From assembly GCF_000151315.2 (NCBI RefSeq), contig NW_011887303.1:72001-136000 (forward strand): a stretch of 64,000 nt of DNA, read 5' to 3'. This document shows, piece after piece, positions 12,245 through 21,710 of this stretch. The position numbers were made by a program, and so were the translations under genes. This stretch comes from Capsaspora owczarzaki ATCC 30864. Lineage: Eukaryota; Opisthokonta; Filasterea. The notes under the pieces were generated by a model. The model was given only the letters and a program-made list of their open reading frames with translations, made no database searches and was not told the DNA's origin. Positions within the stretch are counted from its first letter, which is position 1. Every line of letters starts with the position of its first letter.

Positions 12245-12923
12245 AGTGGAGTGTCGTAATGAAAATCTGCATGTTGTCAAAGCGCCATACTATTGCAGCC
12301 CTGCCAAGCGCAGCGATAAAATAAAATAAAAAATAAAAAATAAAACAATCCATAAAATATAAAGATTGGCGTTGGCGCTGAACCAGCCAAGCCTCAAGCA
12401 CACGGCCAATGCAGACAGCACACACGCTTAGAGCAAGATGCCCAAGCCTGGGTGTTGATGCGGGTGGGTGGTAGTGGTGCACAGACCGGCCTTGCTCCCC
12501 CTGTTTGTGTGAATTGTGGATTTGCTTCTTCTTCTTCGTCCCGCTGCTTCGTCTCCTGTAGAAAGCAGTCCGATTGGCCGGAATAGATGTGACAAGAGAC
12601 AACAAGCGGGGGGCTCGTCCGTGATGCATGTCTGGCGGCGTGTTTGGTGGATGAGTTGAGAAAACACACTTCAATTCCAACTCGCTCGCTGCCTTGCTCA
12701 GGTTTGAACAGATCAGGACTGACTGAGATCACCCATTTGCATTTGCACTGCTGCTACTACGAATGCGAATTAGTGTACGCACATCAAAAGACAACACAAG
12801 AGGAACGACGACAGCTGCAACTCTCAGACTGATTCTTCAATTTGACCGACAACAACTCACAACCAAACCAAGCGAGAACAAACGCTCTTCGGTTGCTCCA
12901 ACGACGATCGAAACACCTTCGCG
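11895..12923. other. Intergenic region, no gene seen
   Basis: Lies between the PITPNM start and the exonuclease stop, both on the minus strand. It contains poly-T runs (about 11943-11961 and 12126-12150), TTTG repeats and a CTG run (about 12195-12243). The ORFs here are low-complexity or show no recognisable domain. It presumably holds the PITPNM promoter and leader and the 3' UTR of the exonuclease gene. Confidence 0.5.
12195..12243. repeat. (CTG)n microsatellite
   Basis: About sixteen CTG/GCT units in the intergenic region upstream of PITPNM. Confidence 0.9.
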
Positions 12924-14053
12924 TCAGTCAGAATCGGCATCATCGTAATCGTAGCACTCATCGTCGGTGTAGCGCTGGTTCTTGTGCGCACCGTTACGCG
13001 AGCGCCAATCGCTACAGGTCTGCCGCTGCTTGATGGTGAGGTAGTAGCTGCTCATGGCAAGCTCGAGAAACGCCATATAGTCTTCCGACGAAAACCAGCG
13101 GTTGTGCGCACAGATGAACTGGACCACGTCCCAGAGGATGACCGGCTGGATTGTTCGGTGGCCACGAAGAGCTTCCGACACCTCCTGCATGGCACTGGGT
13201 CCGCCGCCCCGTGTTCTGACACGGTCCTTCACTGGGAGCGCTTGGATGCGGAGAAGTTCAGCGCGTTCATTGCTAATCCTGGTACGGACAGAACTCGAGC
13301 AGTTGGAAACAATCTCGTCGATGAAGGGCTCGTCGTCGACGAGCTTGTTGCGGGAATTGTCCTTTGAAAAGTCGAGCGCGTGCGCAATATTCAAACGGCG
13401 GGACGAGGCACGCTCGATGGCAGGACGATGGATGGCGCGCTGGTCCTCCGGAAGCAGGGCGGTCAAGAGATGGGAAAAGATGTGCACGTCTGTGAGGTAC
13501 TCGATGAGGATGGCGGAAAGCGGGCGAGTAAACCACACATCGTACGAGCCACCCTGTTCGGGCGCAAACAATCGCTGCGCCTCTCGCTTGTTCAAGTCCA
13601 TGCGGTTGCGCGCAGCATAAGAAAGGTAAGAAGTTGAGAGGCCCTGGATGACTTTGGCAAGGCCTGTCAGGTGTGTCAAACACCGGACATTCGAACGCCG
13701 TGCAGGTGAAAGAGGGCATTGGCGTCAGAGCGAACGTCAAAGAAGAGCTTGGTGACTTGGCTCGACTCGAGCAGCTCTTTCAAACCCGTTTCGTGCGAGA
13801 AAGTTTGGGTTGCCCCGACCGCCACCACGTCGACGACATAGACGGTTGTCGGCGACTCTGGCGCGTGCAGTTGGATTGTTGCAATGAGCCCTCCGCGTCC
13901 CAGGTTGCGACCCTCAATGTCGACGGCGATGGTGGTCACGGCGTTGCTCTTGAACAGCGCGACAACCTCAGCAATCTTGCCGGCCGTGTCGAGCAGGCAA
14001 ACGTCAATGCCCCCGTGCGTTGGAGTGAGCGGAAGAGTAGTGGTGAATACCAT
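12924..14053 (-). CDS. DEDD-type 3'-5' exonuclease domain protein (EXD1/Egalitarian-like), frame broken
   Basis: The N-terminal part (14053 to about 13683) starts MVFTTTLPLTPTHGG. It carries exonuclease motif I, TTIAVDIEGRNLGRGGLI, and motif II, LFFDVRSDANALFHLHGV. The C-terminal part (about 13679 to 12924) follows in another frame with TGLAKVIQGLSTSYLS, REAQRLFAPEQGGSYDVWF and RPLSAILIEYLTDVHIF, matching the later part of fungal and animal exonuclease-fold proteins. The frame changes near 13680 at GTGTTTGACACACC with no usable intron. About 15 residues expected between GVRMSGV and the TGLAK motif are also missing. This could be an assembly indel, a small deletion or a decayed gene. An in-frame upstream ATG exists at 14122, but it overlaps the join with the transposon's flank, so 14053 is preferred. 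The transposon starts 73 bases upstream. Confidence 0.75.
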
Positions 14054-14125
14054 TCTAGAATGAAGAGTGACGATGGGCAGACGTTTGGAGGTTGGTTTAA
14101 GTACGGCAGAAGAACAAAACAAGTA

Positions 14126-14169
14126 CTATCCCCCGAAAAAGTTCGTGAAGAATGGCATTCCACTATGTT
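14126..14169 (+). repeat. Left terminal inverted repeat of the Tc1/mariner element
   Basis: Begins CTATCCCCCGAAAAAGTTCG directly after TA; the outer 31 bases match the right end exactly in inverted orientation. Confidence 0.9.
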
Positions 14170-15689
14170 CCCCTCCTCCATGCGAGCCCGCTCCTTTATT
14201 AATAGATGGGTGCTGTGTGGCTGACACTATTTTATCGAAAATTTGCCTCATCCAATGTGCATGTGAAGGAGGAGACGAGAAAAATTGCGATTGTTGTGAA
14301 GAACAAAATCTGAAAATTTCTCTACTTTTTCAAAATTTGCGGTATAACCGCCCGTTCCACCCATTTCAATCCAACCAAACCACTTTAACAACAAACATAA
14401 TCATGACTCACATCATAAAATGCATGGATGCTCTCGGTGATAGAGCTTATGAGGCGGATGTAATGTGTTGGACTGAGCACTTTGTCGCTCACGTTTCGGA
14501 AGCACTCTCGAACCACGACTTGGTCCGTCGTCTCTGCACCTTGGTAGTTTTCTTTCCTGACCATGGTACATGAGTTTGCGATATGATACAGGTCGGGGGA
14601 GTTGGGAGGCTAGCCGGGTACTTCGACTTTGTGGTTTTTCAACCACCTGGTCACAACCTCTTTCTTGTGCCAGGGCGCATTGGTTTGATGGGATACGAAG
14701 TTTTTACCCTCTGGTGATGTGCAACGGGTGTACTTCAACTCATCATTGAGAAAGGACAGATAGGGGAGCGAGTTCATGCGGTCTCCGACCTCACGAAAGT
14801 GGGACACGGCGAAACGAGAAATTTTTGGAAAATCGTCAATTTGCCACCTTTCCACATTTCACTTGCGGCTGGACGACCCTGTGGTCGAGCAGCTGCCCGG
14901 TTTCATGCGCACATGTTTGAACACATGCGTTGCTATACCCGGACAGCAGTGTCGCCCGAGGAAATGACGTTGAGCCACTGCTTGGCGGCATAATGCAAAT
15001 GCCGTTTGGCGAAGCAAAAATCTTGTTTTGCTCGCATTTTCGGCGACCGCGACTTTTCGTACTTGACTCGGTACTTGAACCCCCGCCTACCCAGTTCCTT
15101 TTTAGCATAAGCTGTAGATGACATCATTGTCGTTATTTTGAGGGTAAAAGCGGCGATCTAAGAGGCAATGCGGGACTCTTCGGACTGAAATTGAGCTGGA
15201 AAAAGGGGGCAAAATTGGGCAGTAACCTCGAGTTTTCAGCCAAAGCTCGGCTTAGTTGCAAACCTGCCGCCCGCCTTGCACACACGAGTGTACCTGAACA
15301 TTCTTCGGTACTTCAGACCAATCTGGGCGGCGATGGCGGGCCGAGGGACGCTGTACTCTCATCGAGCATTCACGTTAACACACATGATCCCAGGGCCCGG
15401 CCTTCCCTCCATCAACGGCACCAAACACGCCTTGTTGGGTTTTGGAGGTGATGCTAAGCACTTGTGCAGTGTGCGGGTAGAGGGTGGAGCGGAATGACGT
15501 GATTTTGGTGGTGGAAAGCATGAATTGATTGAAAAGTGGCAAATTTTTCGTGAAACCAAATTGCCAAAACTTCTTCTTTTCGGCCTCCCTCCTTCTCTGA
15601 CGGAGCTCAATCTTCCAAATGACAGTGTATTTTGTATGTGCACAAGGTCTGACAACTACTGTAGGGGGAGAGGGTGGGGCATGGGTGCC

Positions 15690-15735
15690 GGAACATAGTG
15701 AACTACCATTCTTCACGAACTTTTTCGGGGGATAG
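15690..15735 (-). repeat. Right terminal inverted repeat of the Tc1/mariner element
   Basis: Reads CACGAACTTTTTCGGGGG then ATAG, directly followed by TA; reverse complement of the left end. Confidence 0.9.
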
Positions 15736-15737
15736 TA

Positions 15738-16844
15738 CTCCAGCCACTTAAAATGGTAAAAGCGCAGCGAAATGTACTCCAACGAAACAACCAATCAAAG
15801 CAGCCACGTCATCGCATACAAGTTGCACGTGTTCTAGTCAACAGCGTCCGTGACCAGCGGAGGGGCAGCAGCAGAGTGACGGCAGGTGAACGTTCAGTGT
15901 CCCTCTACAGTGCTTGCAACCCATTCTCTACGTCCATCTTGCGGGCGTGACAGCTTGTCCTTTCGCTCAAAGTGTTTGTGTGTTACGTTTATTGGAGAGT
16001 GGAAAAGCTTCTAAAGCTCAAAAACCACAAAGACAGAGTCACCAGAAATCTAGTGCAAAAGTAGACAAAAGGGCATTCTGCTCGAAAACGACAAGACTTG
16101 TCGAATTGAACATCAAGCCAAGCAAAGATCAAAGTGGAAGAGGCACGAGAAAAACAAAGAAAGTCATGCAAGAAGACGGAGAATCGCAGACGAGACAAAT
16201 AGACGGCTTTTTGACCACAAGAACCGACAGACGGGTTTGCAATTTAAGCGTATTCGACGTTTCCGCTGGGCGTCGAAGATGCGACATCGATCGTCGCGTA
16301 AGTAGTCGACGTGGAAGCAGGCGACTCACGAACTGACGAAGCATTTGGCGGTGAAGGATCGGCGTAAAGGACACCAGACGACTCGCGCACTGCGAGACGC
16401 CACTTTGCCCCCCAGGACTACACTTCAAAGGACCTGCTTTGTTGTCTCATCAACTCTGTGCAGAATCGCAGATTAAGATGACCGCGCCAATGTTGATGGC
16501 GTTCCAATTTCCGGAAGCACAGTAAAATGCGGTCGTCTGACGCCTTCGTCCATCTGGCTCGACTTGCCAACAAAGGCAGGAGCGTCCGTGTCTGCTCGCT
16601 CGAATCTCAATCATTCAGGGGCGAATGAGTCTCTCCGTCGCTGTTTTGTTGCCCCTTCACGAAGACCACGCGTTTCGGATGCGCATGTCTTTTTGAACCT
16701 TGAATCTGACGCCAAATGCACTCCCGTTAAAAAAAACGCTCCACCCTGTAGGTGAATCTAGATCACTCGACTACACTAATCTGAGAAGCACAGAGGAAAG
16801 ATGCAAGCATGCTGTATCGATAAAAGTATACAAGTCGCGTTCTC
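15738..16844. other. Intergenic region downstream of the dimethylformamidase-like gene
   Basis: About 1.1 kb between the transposon and the stop of the next gene. I found no domain-bearing ORF. On the minus strand it holds a hairpin followed by AATAAA (15987-16028) that is shared with a locus at 33.4 kb. A minus-strand reading near 16350 (MLRQFVSRLLPRRLLTRR) looks like a mitochondrial presequence but leads to nothing recognisable. Confidence 0.4.
15987..16028 (-). repeat. Hairpin repeat, copy A
   Basis: Minus strand: GTGGTTTTTG, stem AGCTT/AAGCT with loop TAG, then TTTTCCAC, CTCTCC and AATAAAC. It aligns over most of its length with copy B at 33412-33460. The inner stem differs by a compensating base pair and the outer GTGG/CCAC pair is kept. 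Confidence 0.6.
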
Positions 16845-18763
16845 CTAGCAGGCAAATACCAGATCGTCGAGCGAAATGCTGATGGGCGCAGGACTGCCAC
16901 TCAAACCAAACACTGACACGGCAAACAGACGAGACGCAGGCACTGCCGTGTCAAAGTCGGTGAAGGGGACGCGAATAGTCTGCTGCGCACCGGTAAAGCC
17001 TGCGAGCTGGAGCTCGCTGGAGCCTTCCCAGCCTTTGCAGCGGTCATTCCGGAACTGCAGCTGCAAGATGAGCTTGGTTCCGACGGGGGCTTGGATGGAG
17101 AATTGGATGGCAGCGTAACTGGACATGTCGCGGCACTGATTGGCGTTGGCCAGCAGGGTGTACCAGTACGCGCCAGGGTCGGGCGCAGTCAGGCGCAGCT
17201 GGCCGCTGCTCAGCGACATGGCTGTCATGGTGTCGTCATCGGAAGTGTACAAGCCCAGATCATTCATCTCCATGTTGGCATTCGCAAACGTGTCCACTGC
17301 GAGCGCACTTGAGCTGCAAACGCGGGGCGGATTATCGACCGGTGGCTGGGAGATGGGTCCACTCTCGCCCATGCTGGCGCACGAGGTCAGCATTACGTCG
17401 TCGATAGAGACAGTGGCGCCCACAGGAGTGACTTTGGCAAGGACGAGCGCCGTCAGCTTGCCAGGCGCCAGGTTGGGGAAGGCGCCGAACGGGATGATAA
17501 ACCTGCGATCAGCGGATGCACTCCACCCGCCCTGCGTCTGAGCGTACTGTGCTGCTGAAACGATCGACGTGACGGTATTCATGCAAGAGCTGTCGCGCGA
17601 TTGCAGTTGAATCTGAAAGTCAGTCCCAGGCGGCGCTCGAACGGTCAGGGTCAAGGCATTGTAGAGGGAGCCGTCAAAGCAAGTTCCGCCGCTGTTGCCA
17701 AGCATCGAGTACCAGTAGCCGTTTGCCGTGGAAGTCAGGGACAACCGGCCTCCAGCCACGCTTGCGCTCATGGTGCCGTCGTCGTTCATGGCCCGACCGA
17801 GGTCGTTCGCCACGAGCGAGCCCGAGCTGAATGTGTTGAGAACGAGACCGCCCGTGGCCGAGGGACAGTCGTTCGCGACGACATTGTAGGCAGACATGAG
17901 TGGCTCCAGTCCGGGCGCGGGAGGGTCGGCAAAGACGGCGAGAATGTTGCGGGTGATTTGCTTGATGTCGTCGTTCATGTACAGGCGGCGTTCTTTCGGC
18001 GTCACCAAGTCATTGTCCAAGCCCCAGGCCCACTGGATGGAGCCCGTGGCAAAGGTGAATGCGCCGTTGGGCATGCGCGACATGACGCCGTGCGAGTTGC
18101 GAACCAGCTGGGTTTCGTTGAAGGTGTAGGGCGACTCAAAGACGACGCGAAGATTGGGCAGTGTGGAGCCCAACGTCTCGTCGACTTCGTAGCCAAGCAG
18201 ACCAGGAATGCTGGAGCCAGTGCGCAGACTCGTGCCCTTGAACATCCAATGCAGGCCGTCCGCCACAACGAGAGGCTGATCAACCACGGGGTCGTAGTTG
18301 TACATGACGCCCAGCAGCATATTCTCGGGGCGCGGGTTGGGATCCCAACGCCAACGGGTGGTAACCATGTTGCTGTTGGCAGTGTTAAAGTAGGGGTCTT
18401 TGTCTGCGTCGCGGTAAATCACCATGACACGGTTGGCCTGGCCCGACGTCGGGCTCTGCTCAAAGCGGACCTTCCAGAAGCACACGTTGGCTGCAAAGAA
18501 GGCCAAGCTCAAGCCCTGGTTGCGCGCCGCCTCGACGGCATTGCGCATTTCATTCGACCAGTACTCGTCGTGTCCCACAATAATGCCAGTGCGAAATCGC
18601 GGGGGCGCAATCGCGTACCCGTTGTGCAGATCTTGGTTGTCAAAGTACATCACGTCGTAGCCCTGTCGGATGCAAGTGGCTGAGAAACAAAAACGGGTTT
18701 CAAGAAGCCGGGTCAAGGCGGTTGAGGGGGCGAGCGTGTGGGGAGAGGGGGCAAGAAGAGAGA

Positions 18764-18802
<39 letters not shown>

Positions 18803-19924
18803 CAGAACGGGGCTCACCTCTTGTTCGACAAAACGAACAAACGCGTACTCCCAGCCAGCACGAGGACCAAGGATGAACGAGCTGCCAACGCCATAGTCTG
18901 TAGAGACGTTTCTTGAGCCAGGAATCACACCAATGGTGGTGGCGTAGGGTCGATCGTACGTGACCTTGTAGGAACGGGCATTGTTGCTGTTAAAGTCGTA
19001 CGCAGACTTTCCGCCGTAATCGTTGTATGCTGTCAAAGGGCAACCTATGGTGTGAGCGACCGTTTCAAAATTGCGCAACTAGAGCAATGGCATCGTACCC
19101 AGATACGTGTGCGAGCTGGACATGATAAAGTACTGAGCACGACGGTAATCGTCGCGCAACGTGAACGGAATGTATGTCTGCTTGCCGGATGGCTTGGATG
19201 TGAGCTTGACAATAAAGTAGCCAGACACCCAGCCGTTTGGGATGGTCACTGAGAAGGTGCGGACCCAGGGGCAGGAGAGCAAGCCGACTGCAGGATCCAG
19301 GTTGACAAAGTTGGCTTGCTGCGAAGGGGGCGAAGGGGCAGATGGAAGCACCGAGAGAGAGAGAGAGACAGTGTCGACATTAGCAAGTGTATCATGCAAG
19401 CAACTCAGTGGTTGACAAGAAGGACAAACATAATTGCAAACAACGAACGAAACCAACGAAAACGAACGAAGCCTCGCACAACACAAAAAAAGTACGACTT
19501 CCAAATTTAGATAGGATGCGTCCTACTCCCTCTCCCAAACTAACACCGGCCGATCTCCAGCAAACAGCATGTACAAGTCCAACAAGTCCAACGAAGAGCT
19601 CACCTTGAACGTAGTGAAGGTGCTGGAGGCCTGAACGGAGCGAGCACCGGCGCCGCCATAGTAGCCCAAGCGGAAGATTTCGGCGGTAAACGTACGCTCT
19701 GCCGTGCTCACGTAAAACCACAAGGTCTGGCTATGTGCCACGCTGGGGCTCGATGAGTAGCCTTCGATTTCGCCATTCATCGCAGGATTGGTCAGTCGCC
19801 AGGCGGAAGTGCCTTGCTTTGCATTTTCCGTCACGATGGGGTTTGTCGCTTGGGCGAGCGCCAATGCCGCCAGTGCCAGCAGTGTGATGGACACGAGCAG
19901 TTGCCCTGCCCAGAATTGTCGCAT
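16845..19924 (-). CDS. Secreted N,N-dimethylformamidase beta-subunit-like protein with two C-terminal jelly-roll-like repeats
   Basis: Four exons: 19604-19924, about 19100-19318, about 18818-19045 and 16845-18662. MRQFWAGQLLVSITLLALAA is a clear signal peptide, so 19924 is preferred over the in-frame ATG at 19951. The body matches the dimethylformamidase-beta C-terminal-like family: TFTAEIFRLGYYGGAGAR, TAYNDYGGKSAYDF, FVEQEGYDVMYFDNQDLH, then IVGHDEYWSNEMRNAVEAAR and NVCFWKVRFE. The last roughly 300 residues are two homologous modules (DLGRAMNDDGTMSAS...GYWYSMLGN and DLGLYTSDDDTMTAM...AYWYTLLAN). Each has paired Cys and ends in SIDDVMLTSC or SLDDLVFAC, like CIA30-type or carbohydrate-binding jelly rolls of secreted fungal proteins. 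The substrate is unknown; catalysis on dimethylformamide is not implied. Confidence 0.85.
18768..18799. repeat. (GA)n microsatellite
   Basis: Pure GA repeat within the third intron of the dimethylformamidase-like gene. Confidence 0.85.
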
Positions 19925-20568
19925 GGAAGAGCGATGCGAGATTGAAACCAAGAATGAACAAGAACCGGGAAGGAGAAGAAAGACTGATTCATTTTAGAAC
20001 GTGAAATTTGGCGCCTTTTTGCCATTCGAGGAGGAACAGAAGAAGGAGGAGGAGGAGGAGGAGGACAGGAAGCGGAGGAGGAGGAGGAGGAGGAGGAGGG
20101 GTGTGGCAAGCGACAAAAACGCAGAGAACGAATCAAACAATCAGAATAACTCTCGCCAGTGGAAGAAGAGCCCTTCAACGGTGGGAAAAAACCGTCCAGA
20201 AATCTCAGCGGAGGGTTAAACAGGTAAACGAGGAGCTGGTCGTGATGCCGAGTTCCAATTGTAGCCGGAGCGCATCATGGACGGTTGAAAAAAATGTCAA
20301 CGCATCTTGCACGAGCTGGAAGACCTGGGGAGCAGGGCGGAGCATTGGTCAACAACTCGGCTGAGAAAAACCACGGGGGTTGCTGCCTCTGCACTTTGTG
20401 CGCTACACACGCCCATCAAGCTGTGTGACACTGTAGCCGAAAGCAGAAAAAACATCTTGCGGACGGATGAGTTTGGAATTTTTTGTGGGTTTTTGTGTCG
20501 TTGTGGATGGAGATGGCTTCGACTTGTTTGTCTTGGACACGGGGGGGGGGGAGAGTCTCCGCCTGTAT
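19925..20568. other. Intergenic region, low complexity
   Basis: Lies between the start of the dimethylformamidase-like gene and the CINP stop. It contains a GAGGAG-rich tract (about 20036-20100) that creates Glu/Arg-rich ORFs of no recognisable kind, and a G-run near 20541. No gene is supported. Confidence 0.5.
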
Positions 20569-21527
20569 CTACGCCACAGCTCGGCTCTCCGTGGTGATGG
20601 CATCACGAATCCATCCAAGTAGCAGCGTTACGGTCTTTTCATTAATGTAGGGCTGGTGCAGCATTGCAGAAAGAATCACCGTCCCTTGTTCGCGGTCGCT
20701 TGTGCCTTGGAGCAAGTCGACCGACGATACTACCAGCGCGTACTGGCGTACAAACATGGCTGTGACTTCCCGGACCATGAGCGCTGCAGGGTTGAGTTTG
20801 AAATCAAACGGTCAGTCAAGCGCAGATTGCGGACGGAACGAGCGCGTGTGTCTAAATTGCTCACTCACCCAAGCGTGTGAGCGTGCATCCCGGAAACACG
20901 TAAGGCTCGGACTGGGCATTTTCCAGCATGGCTCCCGATGCGATGGCGGCTGCTGCGTCCGAGTCGACGAGCACTGCGAGCTGAGAATCGACCCTCCGCA
21001 ACAGCTGAATCGCGACCGTCTGCAACGTGTCAAACACACAAACCGATACAAAACTGAGTCATGATAAAATACCATTGGTACATGCACTATTGTCTGTACC
21101 AGGTCACCACACCGCTTGTCCAGCTTGGCAAGAAGTGCACGCGTTTCCAATGCAGCAGTCCTACATGTACATTGCAATACAAACATTCAGCCGGCAAAGT
21201 GAATCGCAAATTCTACAAGCAATGAGATTGCAGTTGATGTTGGTGTGGCGCTTACACTTGCTCATTGACGGTCGCTGAGGATGAGGCGGTCGCTGCGATG
21301 CGACGGTTGAGCATGGCGGACGACTGAGCGACAATGTCATTGACAATGGCAGTCCACTGCGTGAGGAAGGACGACGCCGCCGCCGCCGCCGCCGCCGATG
21401 CAGTGGATGATGATGGTGATGATGATGATGCAGTGGTTGATGGTGATGAAGCGGACGGTGGGGATGAGAACAAGGTCGAGTTGGACACGAGGGGAGCGCA
21501 GATCAGCCGCGCTCGCTGAGCCGACAT
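20569..21527 (-). CDS. CINP: CDK2-interacting protein (CINP) homologue
   Basis: Four exons. Exon 1 (about 21257-21527) begins MSAQRARLICAPLVSNS, then a Ser/Thr/Ala-rich stretch and FLTQWTAIVNDIVAQ. Exon 2 (about 21105-21162) is TAALETRALLAKLDKRCGDL. Exon 3 (about 20873-21020) is TVAIQLLRRVDSQLAVLVDS. Exon 4 (20569 to about 20785) is MVREVTAMFVRQYAL then ILSAMLHQPYINEKTVTLLL, ending SRAVA. The last exon resembles the animal CINP end (EMYRKELLLK...SMWLHQPYV..), a protein tied to replication licensing and ATR signalling. Similarity elsewhere is weak coiled coil, so the assignment rests mainly on the C-terminal LHQPY block and overall layout. Upstream on the same strand is the LRR gene. Confidence 0.65.
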
Positions 21528-21710
21528 TGGAGCAGCGGCAGCGACAAAAGAGACTGGTGACTCCCACGAATACTTGATTTTATTATTCGTATGTTTATTA
21601 TTACAGAGGAAATGAGAGGTGATGGATGGATGAATGAAAGCGACACGGGAAAGCAAAAACATGCTTGAATGCACTTGAGAAAGACGGCGTTCTAGTCCAA
21701 AGGCTGCACT

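Larger units (their letters stand above)
14126..15735 (-). mobile_element. Inactive Tc1/mariner DNA transposon with TIRs
   Basis: The ends are inverted repeats: CTATCCCCCGAAAAAGTTCG at 14126 and its reverse complement ending at 15735. Identity runs about 31 bases, then CACTATGTTCC recurs a few bases further in on both sides. Both ends abut TA (14124-14125 and 15736-15737), the Tc1/mariner target duplication. On the minus strand, transposase remnants run inward. Near 15030-14935 are DFCFAKRHLHYAAKQWLNV and ISSGDT (family: FAKKHL..W..VIFSDES). Near 14690-14620 are HQTNAPWHKKEVV and RWLKNHKVEV (family: QQDNAPCHT..V..WL). Then PPNSPDLYHIAN (family: PPxSPDLNPIEN) at about 14600. The second catalytic Asp is Thr, the final Glu of NPIE is Ala, the Trp before PPNSPD is a stop, and the pieces lie in different frames, so it cannot encode a working transposase. 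Confidence 0.9.

Noticed and set aside
16129-16428. Minus-strand ORF with a mitochondrial-presequence-like start (MLRQFVSRLLPRRLLTRR)
   Set aside because: The remainder is hydrophobic low-information sequence and no continuation exon was found.
17601-18683. 360-codon plus-strand ORF opposite the dimethylformamidase-like gene
   Set aside because: Antisense shadow; the minus strand has the family signatures.
20001-20219. Glu/Arg-rich small protein
   Set aside because: Translation of a GAGGAG repeat; no domain and no splice support.
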